Below are positions 8,352 to 14,113 of a DNA stretch of 27,437 nucleotides, piece after piece (position 1 is the stretch's first letter; each line of letters opens with the position of its first letter). The notes below the pieces were generated by a model. It did not search any database. It was given only the letters and a program-made list of their open reading frames with translations, and had not been told where the DNA came from. The DNA comes from a virus, in the IMG/VR virus record IMGVR_UViG_3300031857_001098, positions 1 to 27,437 of that record; one strand, written 5' to 3'. The position numbers and the translations under genes were made by a program.

Positions 8352-9188
8352 ATGGACAACACCGCGTATCACGCGCATCCGGCTGTCTCAAAGTCTCATC
8401 TGGATCTCATCGCGCGATCACCGCTGCACTACTGGTCGCGCTACCTGGATCCGAACCGAATCACGCCGGAACCCTCTGCTGCCATGCGCCTTGGCACTGC
8501 GCTTCACACACACGTGCTCGAGCTGAGCAGGTGGGATGAAGAGATCGCCGTAGCGCCTGCCATGGATCGCCGCACCAAGGCAGGCAAGGAGTCTTATGCA
8601 GCGTTCGAGGCCGCTGCCAAGCGCAAGACCGTGATCACCGCCGACGATGCCGAAGTGGTGATGGCTATGGGGCGCAGCATCATGCGCCATCCCGGTGCAG
8701 CAATGCTGCTAGGGCTGCCGGGCAAGGCTGAGACCACGCACATGTGGACAGACGCCACCTATGGGATGGAGTGCAAGTGCCGGCCGGATTGGCTGACCGA
8801 TGACGGCAGCATCATGGTGGATCTCAAAACCACCAGAGACGCCAGCCCGCGCGGCTTCATGCGCAGCATCGCTGATTACCGCTACCACGTGCAGGCCGGT
8901 TGGTATCTGAACGGGGTTGAGCAGGCCACCGGCAAGCGCCCTGATCAGTTCATCTTCATCTGCGTGGAATCGATCGCGCCATACGCCGTAGCGGTGTATG
9001 CCGCTGATGAGGTGATGACTGATCGCGGCTACGAACAGGCCATGAAGGATCTAGGCAAGCTGGCCGTTTGCCGTGCTGCTGACAGCTGGCCGAGCTACAG
9101 CGATCAGATCGAGACCATCAGCTTGCCGGGTTGGATGACAGGCGCCAGTGGGGCGCAGCAGCAGCTCACCGAGATCGAGACGTACTGA
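8352..9188 (+). CDS. PD-(D/E)XK exonuclease (RecE/YqaJ-like) for recombination
   Basis: 278 residues from ATG 8352; a TTG 12 nt upstream is less likely. Motifs of the phage recombination exonucleases are in order: GTALHTHVLE (48-57, with H52), CRPDW with D146, VDLKT (D157, K159) and YHVQAGWY (178-185). These match the RecE C-terminal and Cas4/YqaJ-like nuclease core, which resects double-stranded ends from 5' to 3'. Its stop overlaps the start of recT by one base (TGATG), the usual pairing of exonuclease and annealing protein. First gene of the rightward early operon, next to the CCGCAA repeat region. Confidence 0.85.
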   Translation: MDNTAYHAHPAVSKSHLDLIARSPLHYWSRYLDPNRITPEPSAAMRLGTALHTHVLELSRWDEEIAVAPAMDRRTKAGKESYAAFEAAAKRKTVITADDAEVVMAMGRSIMRHPGAAMLLGLPGKAETTHMWTDATYGMECKCRPDWLTDDGSIMVDLKTTRDASPRGFMRSIADYRYHVQAGWYLNGVEQATGKRPDQFIFICVESIAPYAVAVYAADEVMTDRGYEQAMKDLGKLAVCRAADSWPSYSDQIETISLPGWMTGASGAQQQLTEIETY

Positions 9189-9856
9189 TGACTGAATCCA
9201 CAGCACTCACCACCACGCAACCGGGAGGCTCAGTCTTCTCAGGCATCCAAGCATTTGAGGATGCGCAGCGTATCGCCAAGGCCCTCGCCAGCAGCACGCT
9301 GATCCCGCCGCAGTTCCAAGGGCAGCAGGGCTTTGCCAACTGCCTCGTCGCGCTCGAGATTGCAGGCCGGATGGGCATCAGCCCATTTCTTGCCATGCAG
9401 CACCTGCACGTGATTCACGGCCGCCCATCGTGGAGCAGCAGCTTCATCATTGCGATGGTGAACGGCTGCGGCCGCTTCAGTCCGTTGCGGTTTGAGATGA
9501 GCGGTGAAGGCGATGGCCTGGCCTGCTATGCAGTGGCCACCGATCTGGCCAGCAGCCAAGAACTGAAAGGGCCAACGGTCACCATGGCGATGGCCAAGAA
9601 GGAAGGATGGGCCACCAAGAGCGGCAGCAAGTGGCAGACCATGCCGGAGCTGATGATCCGCTACCGCGCCGCGGCCTTCTGGGGCCGGCTGTATGCAAGT
9701 GACATGCTGCTCGGTATGCAGAGCCAGGAGGAGGTGTTGGACGTGCAGCCGGTAACGGTGAGCGCAGCACCGGCAACCACAAGCGTGGCCGATCTGAATG
9801 CCAAGCTGCGGCCTGAAACAGCAGCCGCTGCAACGGATGACGATGAGATCTTCTGA
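9188..9856 (+). CDS. recT: RecT-family single-strand annealing protein
   Basis: 222 residues. RecT-like features include NCLVALEIAGRMGISPFLAMQ early on, a central strand-rich part with TVTMAMAKKEGW, and the closing MIRYRAAAFWGRLYASDMLLGM typical of this family. It would coat the single strands made by the upstream exonuclease and promote annealing. The C-terminus is disordered, rich in Ala and Thr, and ends in DDDEIF, which resembles the acidic tip of SSB proteins (DDDIPF). The start ATG at 9188 overlaps the exonuclease stop. Confidence 0.88.
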   Translation: MTESTALTTTQPGGSVFSGIQAFEDAQRIAKALASSTLIPPQFQGQQGFANCLVALEIAGRMGISPFLAMQHLHVIHGRPSWSSSFIIAMVNGCGRFSPLRFEMSGEGDGLACYAVATDLASSQELKGPTVTMAMAKKEGWATKSGSKWQTMPELMIRYRAAAFWGRLYASDMLLGMQSQEEVLDVQPVTVSAAPATTSVADLNAKLRPETAAAATDDDEIF

Positions 9857-10034
9857 CTACTTAACCGCCACGCAGTTATGCGAGCGGTGGGGTGTCAGTC
9901 GTGACACGCTGCTGCGATGGCGCAAGACCGGTAAGGGGCCTGCGTACTTCCGCACGCCCGGTTTCGTGCTCTACCCCTTGGCCGAGGTGGAGCAATACGA
10001 ACAGGCCAACACCATCAACCCCGGAGAGCAATGA
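9837..10034 (+). CDS. Small helix-turn-helix protein (AlpA/excisionase-like)
   Basis: 65 residues. LTATQLCERWGVSRDTLLRWR is a MerR/AlpA type helix-turn-helix, followed by the wing (FRTPGFVLYPLAEVEQY) that defines the HTH_17 and excisionase-like family. It would bind DNA as a small regulator or directionality factor; no integrase is in the window, so a regulatory job is favoured. ATG 9837 overlaps the recT end by 20 nt; an in-frame ATG at 9843 is equally possible. Its stop overlaps the next start by 4 nt. It is a candidate reader of the CCGCAA repeats upstream of the exonuclease, which is a guess. Confidence 0.8.
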   Translation: MTMRSSDYLTATQLCERWGVSRDTLLRWRKTGKGPAYFRTPGFVLYPLAEVEQYEQANTINPGEQ

Positions 10035-10354
10035 GCTTCAAGCTGAACCTGGCGATCTTCAAATCCACCAAGCCTGAGAGCAAGGTGGATTTCAGCGGAA
10101 TGATGAGCGTGAAGGTGGAGGAGCTCGATGCGTTCTGTGCATTCGTGCTTAGCCAGACGCCAGATCAATACGGCAGCGTGCAGGTACCGATCAGCGGCTG
10201 GAAGAAGACCAGCAGCAAGGGGCTTGCCTATGTGAGCGCTGTGGCGCAACCGCCAATGGGATGGGAGCCGCCGCAGGCTGCTGCTGCTGCTCAGAGCTTG
10301 GCTGCCGCCACCGATGGCGTGGTGGCGGAGGTGATGGAAGAGCCGTTCTTCTAA
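10031..10354 (+). CDS. Small protein with SSB-like acidic C-terminal tip
   Basis: 107 residues, not clearly recognised. The first 75 residues are mixed and strand-forming (KVDFSGMMSVKVEELDAF, then VQVPISGWKK). After a proline and alanine linker it ends MEEPFF, close to the acidic phenylalanine-ended tip by which bacterial SSB recruits partners. Its place after exonuclease, RecT and the HTH gene fits a single-stranded DNA-binding or accessory role. The core is shorter than an OB fold of usual length and no OB motif is certain. The stop overlaps the convergent gene on the other strand by 4 nt. Confidence 0.65.
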   Translation: MSFKLNLAIFKSTKPESKVDFSGMMSVKVEELDAFCAFVLSQTPDQYGSVQVPISGWKKTSSKGLAYVSAVAQPPMGWEPPQAAAAAQSLAAATDGVVAEVMEEPFF

Positions 10355-10554
10355 CGACCCATCAGCTCGCACTCAAGGCGGGCGATCTCATGAACGGCCT
10401 GCTGCAGCAGCTGCTGCTGATAGCAGGCTTGCTTCAAGAGCGCCGCGGCCATCACGCCTGCATCTGGACTGGCAATCAGGGTGCGGGCTTGTTTTTCGAT
10501 TTCAAACTGCTGTTCAGCTGTCAGCTGAACTGCCATCCATTCACCGAAATTCAT
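10351..10554 (-). CDS. Small helical protein of unknown function
   Basis: 67 residues from ATG 10554; the frame extends to 10608, but that part overlaps the divergent zinc-ribbon gene. It is almost wholly helical with a Gln-rich stretch (QQQLLQQAVHEIARLE), and may form a coiled coil or dimer. I recall similar short proteins in Synechococcus genomes and phages, unnamed. It is the only leftward gene within an otherwise rightward block. Its stop codon interlocks with the stop of the preceding rightward gene, and its start lies 23 nt from the divergent start at 10578. Confidence 0.6.
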   Translation of the reverse strand: MNFGEWMAVQLTAEQQFEIEKQARTLIASPDAGVMAAALLKQACYQQQLLQQAVHEIARLECELMGR

Positions 10555-10561
10555 TCCGTTT

Positions 10562-10576
10562 GGGGCGCAGTGCCCC
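10562..10576. repeat. GC inverted repeat between divergent starts
   Basis: GGGGC (10562-10566), loop GCAGT, then GCCCC (10572-10576). It occupies most of the 23 nt between the leftward start at 10554 and the rightward start at 10578. It may be an operator or a stem hiding the rightward start codon. Confidence 0.35.
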
Positions 10577-10577
10577 C

Positions 10578-10859
10578 ATGTTGCCCTTGGACTGTCCGAA
10601 GTGCTCAAGCACGACCCTGCGCGTGCCGATTACAAACAACCGACTGAGTGATCAGATCGTGCGCCGGCGCGTGTGCGTCGACTGCGGCCACAAGTGGTTC
10701 ACGGTCGAGGTGGCGGTGCCTGATTACGCGGTGGGCTGGAGCGCTGCCCACATGCACAAGCCGGTGCTGCGCGTGCCGCTGGAGCTGAGCGCTGGGCACA
10801 CGAAGCTGCGCGTGGAGGCGGTGGAGGAGCGCGACCGCTGGGGACGTAACGAAGTGTGA
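10578..10859 (+). CDS. NrdR-like zinc-ribbon protein
   Basis: 93 residues from ATG 10578. The N-terminus is a zinc ribbon, C6-P-K-C9 and C33-V-D-C36-G-H-K-W, with RRRVC and WFTVE flanks as in the ribbon of the ribonucleotide reductase repressor NrdR. The rest (residues 45-93) has no ATP-cone motif, so it is not a full NrdR. It could be a phage transcription factor that mimics or competes with host NrdR, which would fit the dCTP deaminase elsewhere in the window. It could also be a ribbon-only DNA or RNA-binding protein. Ends 10 nt before the strong promoter that follows. Confidence 0.7.
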   Translation: MLPLDCPKCSSTTLRVPITNNRLSDQIVRRRVCVDCGHKWFTVEVAVPDYAVGWSAAHMHKPVLRVPLELSAGHTKLRVEAVEERDRWGRNEV

Positions 10860-10868
10860 CAGCAGCGG

Positions 10869-10897
10869 TGGACGGTGCGCGGCCTACGGTGTATAGT
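10869..10897 (+). promoter_or_regulatory. Sigma70-type promoter for the small-gene train
   Basis: TGGACG (10869-10874, 4 of 6 to TTGACA), a 17-bp spacer, and TATAGT (10892-10897, 5 of 6 to TATAAT). It is the best promoter match I see in the window. Transcription would start near 10904, giving a leader of about 130 nt before the ATG at 11035. The -10 and the bases after it (GTATAGTGGTG) recur on the other strand at 17729-17739. Confidence 0.6.
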
Positions 10898-11034
10898 GGT
10901 GACACGAGGGACGGGGATCCCTCGCTAAACAATCTCCCCCGCGGAACCGGGTACACGACGCGTCACCACGAGCCCAACACGGCCTAAGTAAGCCCACACC
11001 GCCGGTTGGTCCGGCACACCTATCCACTCCAGCC
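10896..11034 (+). promoter_or_regulatory. Structured 5' leader and inverted repeat
   Basis: Gene-free leader with several stems. CGAGGGA (10905-10911) pairs with TCCCTCG (10918-10924) over a 6-nt loop. GCCGG (11001-11005) pairs with CCGGC (11011-11015). An 8-bp inverted repeat GTGGTGAC (10896-10903) and GTCACCAC (10962-10969) encloses the first stem and overlaps the -10 element, so it may be an operator rather than RNA. No U-tract and no start codon with Shine-Dalgarno are present. It could be a cis-acting RNA, a small RNA or a repressor target; I match it to no known riboswitch. Confidence 0.4.
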
Positions 11035-11229
11035 ATGATCGCCACCACCCTGCTGCTGATCTGGAAGCTGATCCTGCCGCTGCTGCTTGTGGTCGCAGTG
11101 ATCGACTGGCTCACTGCCAGCGACGATCGCCGCGTCCGCATCCTGCACCGCACCGGTCTGAGCCAGCGACAGATCGCCGACCGCCTCAATATCACCCGTT
11201 ACCGCGTCCGCGTGGCGCTCGCATCATGA
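11035..11229 (+). CDS. Membrane-anchored helix-turn-helix miniprotein
   Basis: 64 residues. Residues 3-27 are a single hydrophobic membrane helix (LLLIWKLILPLLLVVAVIDW). The rest is basic with a helix-turn-helix, LSQRQIADRLNITRYRVRVAL (about residues 42-62), placing a DNA-binding motif on the cytoplasmic side. It would be a one-domain membrane-bound regulator or a DNA-tethering factor. First gene after the strong promoter and leader; no Shine-Dalgarno. Its stop overlaps the next start (ATGA). Confidence 0.7.
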   Translation: MIATTLLLIWKLILPLLLVVAVIDWLTASDDRRVRILHRTGLSQRQIADRLNITRYRVRVALAS

Positions 11230-11357
11230 TCAACCACATCAACAACGCCATCTGCTGTCTGATCGCCGCGAGCGTGTTCGCCATGATCGGCATCGAGTCC
11301 GGTGCCCACCACCAGCCCACACACTCCGGCACGCAGCAGGTGGTGCGGCATGACTGA
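11226..11357 (+). CDS. 43-aa small membrane or exported protein
   Basis: Translated from ATG 11226: a hydrophobic segment (AICCLIAASVFAMIGI, about residues 8-23) then a polar, His-rich tail (HHQPTHSG). It could be a signal-anchored peptide. The gene is supported by its ATGA overlap with the stop before it and an 8-nt overlap with the start after it, the same coupling as the whole train. No family recognised. Confidence 0.5.
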   Translation: MINHINNAICCLIAASVFAMIGIESGAHHQPTHSGTQQVVRHD

Positions 11358-11523
11358 CCGCCGCTACTACTTCCGCATTCAGAGCGCGAACGTGATCGAC
11401 TGCGTGATGGCAGTCAGCATCACGGACGCCAAGGCAAAAGTGTTTGAGGAATACGGCCATCAATGGCCTGATCTCGAATGGATCAACACCGATACCGTCA
11501 CCGAGTCGATCACCTATGGCTGA
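11350..11523 (+). CDS. Small hypothetical protein
   Basis: 57 residues from ATG 11350, starting MTDRRYYFRIQSANVI. It looks like a compact alpha-beta protein: a strand, a helix (SITDAKAKVFEEYGHQW), then a short strand. No membrane segment or known motif. It resembles the next gene in layout, with a strand, a helix around a SKSHAIRYA or SITDAKAKV stretch, and a W-P or W-PG turn. The two may be remote paralogues; this is a weak visual impression. Overlaps both neighbours by 8 nt. Confidence 0.6.
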   Translation: MTDRRYYFRIQSANVIDCVMAVSITDAKAKVFEEYGHQWPDLEWINTDTVTESITYG

Positions 11524-11749
11524 TGTAAAAGGCGCCCTCTTCCAATGGCGCAATGATGAACATGATGGCGGCTGCTATGGCGAAGGCATCAGCCGGCCAG
11601 CAGCCAAGGCACGCACGCGTCAGTTTCGGCTGATCGTCTATCCACAAGGCGCACGTCCGATGACGTGGATCACGCGTGCTGAGAGCAAAAGCCACGCGAT
11701 CCGGTACGCACAAAACCGCTGGCCGGGCGCAACCGTGGAGGTGGCGTGA
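11516..11749 (+). CDS. Small hypothetical protein
   Basis: 77 residues from ATG 11516 (MADVKGALFQWR). Soluble and basic, with a strand (RQFRLIVYPQG), then TWITRAESKSHAIRYAQNRWPGATVEVA, a likely beta-alpha-beta end. No catalytic motif seen. Start overlaps the previous stop by 8 nt (ATGGCTGA), and its stop shares one base with the next ATG. Confidence 0.6.
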   Translation: MADVKGALFQWRNDEHDGGCYGEGISRPAAKARTRQFRLIVYPQGARPMTWITRAESKSHAIRYAQNRWPGATVEVA

Positions 11750-12072
11750 TGGTGTGCCACCTGCTGACTGCAGCGCTGCTGCTGGCTGCTATGCCAGCCC
11801 ACGCGCGATCGGTGACGGCCACGGTCTATGACGGCTGGTACCACGGCCGGCAGACCGCCTGCGGCGGCACCTACGAGCACTGGGGCATCAGCGCGGCTCA
11901 TCCATGGTTGCCATGCGGCACGCCGGTGCGCGTCAGCCACCGCGGCCGCGTGCTCACGGTGCGCGTCACGGATCGCTGTGACTGCTCGAGCCTGGATCTG
12001 AGCGCCGGTGCTGCACATCGCCTTGGTGTGCCGCTGGATGGCATCGCCACCGTCACCATCGATCATCCATGA
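11749..12072 (+). CDS. Secreted RlpA-like double-psi beta-barrel protein
   Basis: 107 residues from ATG 11749. The N-terminus is a signal peptide (hydrophobic LLTAALLLAA, then AHA before a predicted cut at about residue 19). The mature part is an RlpA/expansin-like double-psi barrel: WYHGRQTACGGTY, then the AAHPWLPCGTPVRV turn, then VRVTDRCDC and LDLS with the two conserved Asp residues, then AAHRLG. Four or five cysteines remain after cleavage and could form disulfides. RlpA proteins bind or cleave naked peptidoglycan strands. Encoded far from the main lysis genes, it may help DNA entry, remodel the wall or act as a second lytic factor. Confidence 0.8.
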   Translation: MVCHLLTAALLLAAMPAHARSVTATVYDGWYHGRQTACGGTYEHWGISAAHPWLPCGTPVRVSHRGRVLTVRVTDRCDCSSLDLSAGAAHRLGVPLDGIATVTIDHP

Positions 12073-12266
12073 GCGACATCCGCCACCGCATCGAGCAGCT
12101 GCTCAGCGACACCAGCGCCTTCACCGCTGGTCAGACTGAGGAGCGCCAGCGGGTCCGCCAGCTGATTGACATCCGCATCGATCAGCTGTGCGGCAACGTT
12201 GGGCTCCGCAATCGCCAGCAGCTTTGCGCTGAGCTGCTCCGCATCCGCCAACACCTCGAACCATGA
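12069..12266 (+). CDS. Small helical protein
   Basis: 65 residues, all helical and charged (IRHRIEQLLSD, then EERQRVRQLIDIRIDQL, then QQLCAELLRIRQHLEP). Two or three amphipathic helices, possibly a coiled-coil bundle. No family recognised. ATGA overlaps tie it to the barrel protein before and the next gene after. Confidence 0.6.
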   Translation: MSDIRHRIEQLLSDTSAFTAGQTEERQRVRQLIDIRIDQLCGNVGLRNRQQLCAELLRIRQHLEP

Positions 12267-12529
12267 ACGCACAACAGCTTGACCAGCAGCGCGCCGACAT
12301 GATGGACGCGCTGTATGAACGCAGCGGCCGCACCTGCTGCACCTACACCGGCCTGTGGCAGGAGTTCTGCGGCGACATCGCCGCCAACTTCCGCGACACG
12401 TCCTATCCCGAGCTTCTGGCGCTTGTCATGCACGGCATCGATGGCACGCAATCGGTGATGACTGAGCCAGCCGCTCGGGCAGCGATCGAGATCTGCCGCC
12501 AGCAGCTGCTGGGAGACAAGTGGCGATGA
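12263..12529 (+). CDS. Small hypothetical protein
   Basis: 88 residues. Helical, with a Cys pair (RTCCTYTGLWQEFCGD) and a C-terminal AARAAIEICRQQLLGDKWR helix. No signal peptide or membrane segment. The overall look recalls the short unnamed proteins of cyanophage accessory blocks. Overlaps both neighbours by 4 nt. Confidence 0.6.
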   Translation: MNAQQLDQQRADMMDALYERSGRTCCTYTGLWQEFCGDIAANFRDTSYPELLALVMHGIDGTQSVMTEPAARAAIEICRQQLLGDKWR

Positions 12530-12714
12530 GCCGGCCATTCAAGGCTGGCGAGGAGAACATCGCCGCGATCCTCACGCCGGAGCTGGTGCGCAAGCTGCGC
12601 CGGCTCCGCACCGAGGGGTGGAGCTACCGCCAGCTGGCGGCTGAGTTCGATGTGGACGAGAAACACGCATGGCGCATCTGCAAACGCATCGCATGGGGAT
12701 GGCTTGATGACTGA
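12526..12714 (+). CDS. Small HTH DNA-binding protein
   Basis: 62 residues from ATG 12526. The second half is a helix-turn-helix, WSYRQLAAEFDVDEKHAWRIC (about residues 33-53), preceded by a helix with LVRKLRRLR. The layout resembles the DNA-recognition helix found behind HNH homing nucleases, here standing alone. It may be a regulator of this block or a remnant of such a nuclease. Start overlaps the previous stop by 4 nt; end overlaps the DUF3310 gene by 8 nt. Confidence 0.65.
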   Translation: MSRPFKAGEENIAAILTPELVRKLRRLRTEGWSYRQLAAEFDVDEKHAWRICKRIAWGWLDD

Positions 12715-12919
12715 CCAGATCAACCCGGATCACTACCGGCAAGGTGGCATCGAGTGCATTGATGCGATCGAGGCTGCGCTGACGCCCGAGGAGTTCCGCG
12801 GCTACTGCAAGGGCAACGTGATCAAGTACACCTGGCGTGAGCGCCACAAGGGTGAGGCGGTGTCGCTGGCCAAGGCGCAGTGGTATCTCCGTCGCCTGCT
12901 CGGCAAACTGGAGGGATGA
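12707..12919 (+). CDS. DUF3310 family protein
   Basis: 70 residues from ATG 12707. It matches the phage family DUF3310 closely: NPDHYRQGGIECIDAIEA, LTPEEFRGYCKGNVIKY, WRERHKG and KAQWYLRRLL. Members are common in phage genomes and are sometimes labelled nucleotide kinase without strong proof; the real function is unknown. Length is that of the bare domain. Ends in a run with GGAGG, which serves as a Shine-Dalgarno for the next gene. Confidence 0.88.
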   Translation: MTDQINPDHYRQGGIECIDAIEAALTPEEFRGYCKGNVIKYTWRERHKGEAVSLAKAQWYLRRLLGKLEG

Positions 12920-13146
12920 TGCACCTGCCCGGCCTCAACCTGCTCGAGCGCGCTGCGCTGTGGGTACTAGTGCGCAGTCGCCGCACCAGCCTGGTGGTGG
13001 TGAAGGAGCTGCACTGGCCAACCGTGTTTGTGGCGGCCAACCCGGCCGATCCGGTGGCGGCACACGTCACAGCCGGTGAGCCCGAGCCGGCCAGCATGAC
13101 GCTCGAGCGTCTCTTCCACCTGCCGAGCTACGGGGAGAAGGAGTGA
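12919..13146 (+). CDS. Small hypothetical protein
   Basis: 75 residues from ATG 12919, chosen over the ATG at 12916 because GGAGG at 12910-12914 is then 4 nt away. It contains LERAALWVLVRSRRTSLVVVKE, a partly hydrophobic strand-helix, then a Pro and Ala-rich region and LERLFHLPSYGEKE. No convincing membrane helix or family. Confidence 0.55.
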   Translation: MHLPGLNLLERAALWVLVRSRRTSLVVVKELHWPTVFVAANPADPVAAHVTAGEPEPASMTLERLFHLPSYGEKE

Positions 13147-13466
13147 TCAGCCTGCACGCCGGCCGTCTGCTGCTGGTGTGCAGCCGCTTCGACCGGAACT
13201 GGCACGCGCGCATTGTGCTGGGTCCAAAGCCCGAGCTGCAGATCGAGGCCGACACCGGCACGGTGCAGCTGCAGGAAGCGCTGCTGCGGGCGCAGTCGAT
13301 CTACCGCGCAGCGGTCACCAACCTGCGGCCGGCCAGTAGCCCGCCAATGTGTTGGGACTGCAAATATTGGGAGATGCGGCAGCAGTGCTGCGGATACGAG
13401 TTGCCAGAATCGAAGAGAAGCGGCGGCCGTTTCGCGGCCAGGTGTGGCCTGTATGTTCGGTCCTGA
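13143..13466 (+). CDS. Cys-rich putative zinc-binding protein
   Basis: 107 residues from a GTG at 13143 that overlaps the previous stop. The first 60 residues form a strand-helix unit (LLLVCSRFDRNWHARIVLG, then VQLQEALLRAQSIYRAA). A Cys cluster follows: C70-W-D-C73-K-Y-W, C82-C83 and C101, with GGRFAARC. The spacing suggests a small zinc ribbon. I remember similar CWDCK and GRFAARC endings in cyanophage proteins of unknown role. Its start region fits translational coupling. Confidence 0.6.
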   Translation: MISLHAGRLLLVCSRFDRNWHARIVLGPKPELQIEADTGTVQLQEALLRAQSIYRAAVTNLRPASSPPMCWDCKYWEMRQQCCGYELPESKRSGGRFAARCGLYVRS

Positions 13467-13623
13467 GGTGATCAGCCGCACTGATCGAGACGGCGGTTAC
13501 ATCGAGACACTCATGCCCGTGCATGGTGAGGTGTACTACCGCAGCTGTGTAGGCGGCACCTGCAGGTACAGCAGCGACCTGTGGCAGGCGGAGCTGTATC
13601 TGGACCACCTGCTCGGCCGCTGA
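13453..13623 (+). CDS. Small hypothetical protein
   Basis: 56 residues from ATG 13453, overlapping the gene before it by 14 nt in another frame. EVISRTDRDGGYIETLMPVHG is followed by VYYRSCVGGTCRYSSDLWQAELYLDHLL. A CX4C pair might bind metal or form a disulfide. No family recognised. The stop shares one base with the ATG at 13623. Confidence 0.5.
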   Translation: MFGPEVISRTDRDGGYIETLMPVHGEVYYRSCVGGTCRYSSDLWQAELYLDHLLGR

Positions 13624-13709
13624 TGCTCCGCGACGTGCTGATCTTGGTGGTGGAGTATTGGGTGACGTGCCTGATCGCGCTGTGGGTATGCAGCAGGATC
13701 CTGCCGTGA
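13623..13709 (+). CDS. 28-aa putative membrane peptide
   Basis: Translated from ATG 13623: a single hydrophobic span (VLILVVEYWVTCLIALWVC) with basic ends. It is the size of a minimal transmembrane peptide. Support comes from the TGATG junction with the previous gene and membrane-like composition; a chance ORF this short cannot be excluded. Confidence 0.35.
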   Translation: MLRDVLILVVEYWVTCLIALWVCSRILP

Positions 13710-13780
13710 TTGTGGTGGCCGGTGGCGGGTCCTCACGCGGTGCCCGCCTCACCGCAGCCGGCCGCTGCGGTACCGCCTAG
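13688..13780 (+). CDS. 30-aa possible peptide ending the train
   Basis: ATG 13688 to TAG 13780. Gly, Ala and Arg-rich (AVIVVAGGGSSRGARL), overlapping the previous short ORF by 22 nt. The 3' end lies inside two hairpins. Coding is weakly supported and it may be the tail of the transcript. Confidence 0.2.
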   Translation: MQQDPAVIVVAGGGSSRGARLTAAGRCGTA

Positions 13781-13801
13781 ATCCTCGAGAAAGGTCTAGG
13801 C
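13751..13801. terminator. Two hairpins at the convergent junction
   Basis: ACCGCAGC (13751-13758) pairs with GCTGCGGT (13764-13771) over 5 nt. Next, GCCTAGA (13775-13781) pairs with TCTAGGC (13795-13801), with a further CCT/AGG pair inside. They lie between the end of the rightward train and the stop of the leftward HNH gene, so they may stop transcription from both sides. Neither has a U-tract. Confidence 0.45.
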
Positions 13802-14113
13802 CGCAAGATTAGCGCTGCTGGAGAGCCACTGCACGATCGCCCACTCGCCGAGTGCTGACCAGAACGGCTGCTGGCGGTACCAGTCCACCCATGGCTTGTG
13901 CCCCTTGGAGCAGTTGCAGCCCATGCAGCAGGCGACCATGTTGCTGGGCACCGTGAGCCCGCCGTGAGCCTTGGGGATGACGTGATCGAGCGTCGGACTG
14001 CGATCCAGATCCGCGCCGCAGTAGGCGCAGCGGTAGCTCCAGGCGAGAAGGATCTGATCACGCGCTGATCGCCGGGTGATCAGGCGCGTCTCATCAATGC
14101 GGTGTCGATCCAC
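13796..14113 (-). CDS. HNH endonuclease
   Basis: 105 residues from a GTG at 14113. Zinc Cys pairs C29/C32 and C63/C66 surround LDHVIPKAHGG with the catalytic D43-H44 and the VPSNMVACCMGC helix. A tail of W, W-YRQQPFWS and a helix follows, echoing the tail of the HNH gene at 46-375. Role as for other free-standing phage HNH enzymes: possible packaging helper, nickase or mobile nuclease. It lies between two transcription blocks, in a small leftward pair with the next gene, whose end it overlaps by 20 nt. Confidence 0.85.
   Translation of the reverse strand: MDRHRIDETRLITRRSARDQILLAWSYRCAYCGADLDRSPTLDHVIPKAHGGLTVPSNMVACCMGCNCSKGHKPWVDWYRQQPFWSALGEWAIVQWLSSSANLAA

Noticed and set aside
8262-8378. 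N-terminal extension of the helicase-methylase fusion
   Set aside because: It would cover the divergent control region and overlap the exonuclease start, and it shows no protein-like pattern.
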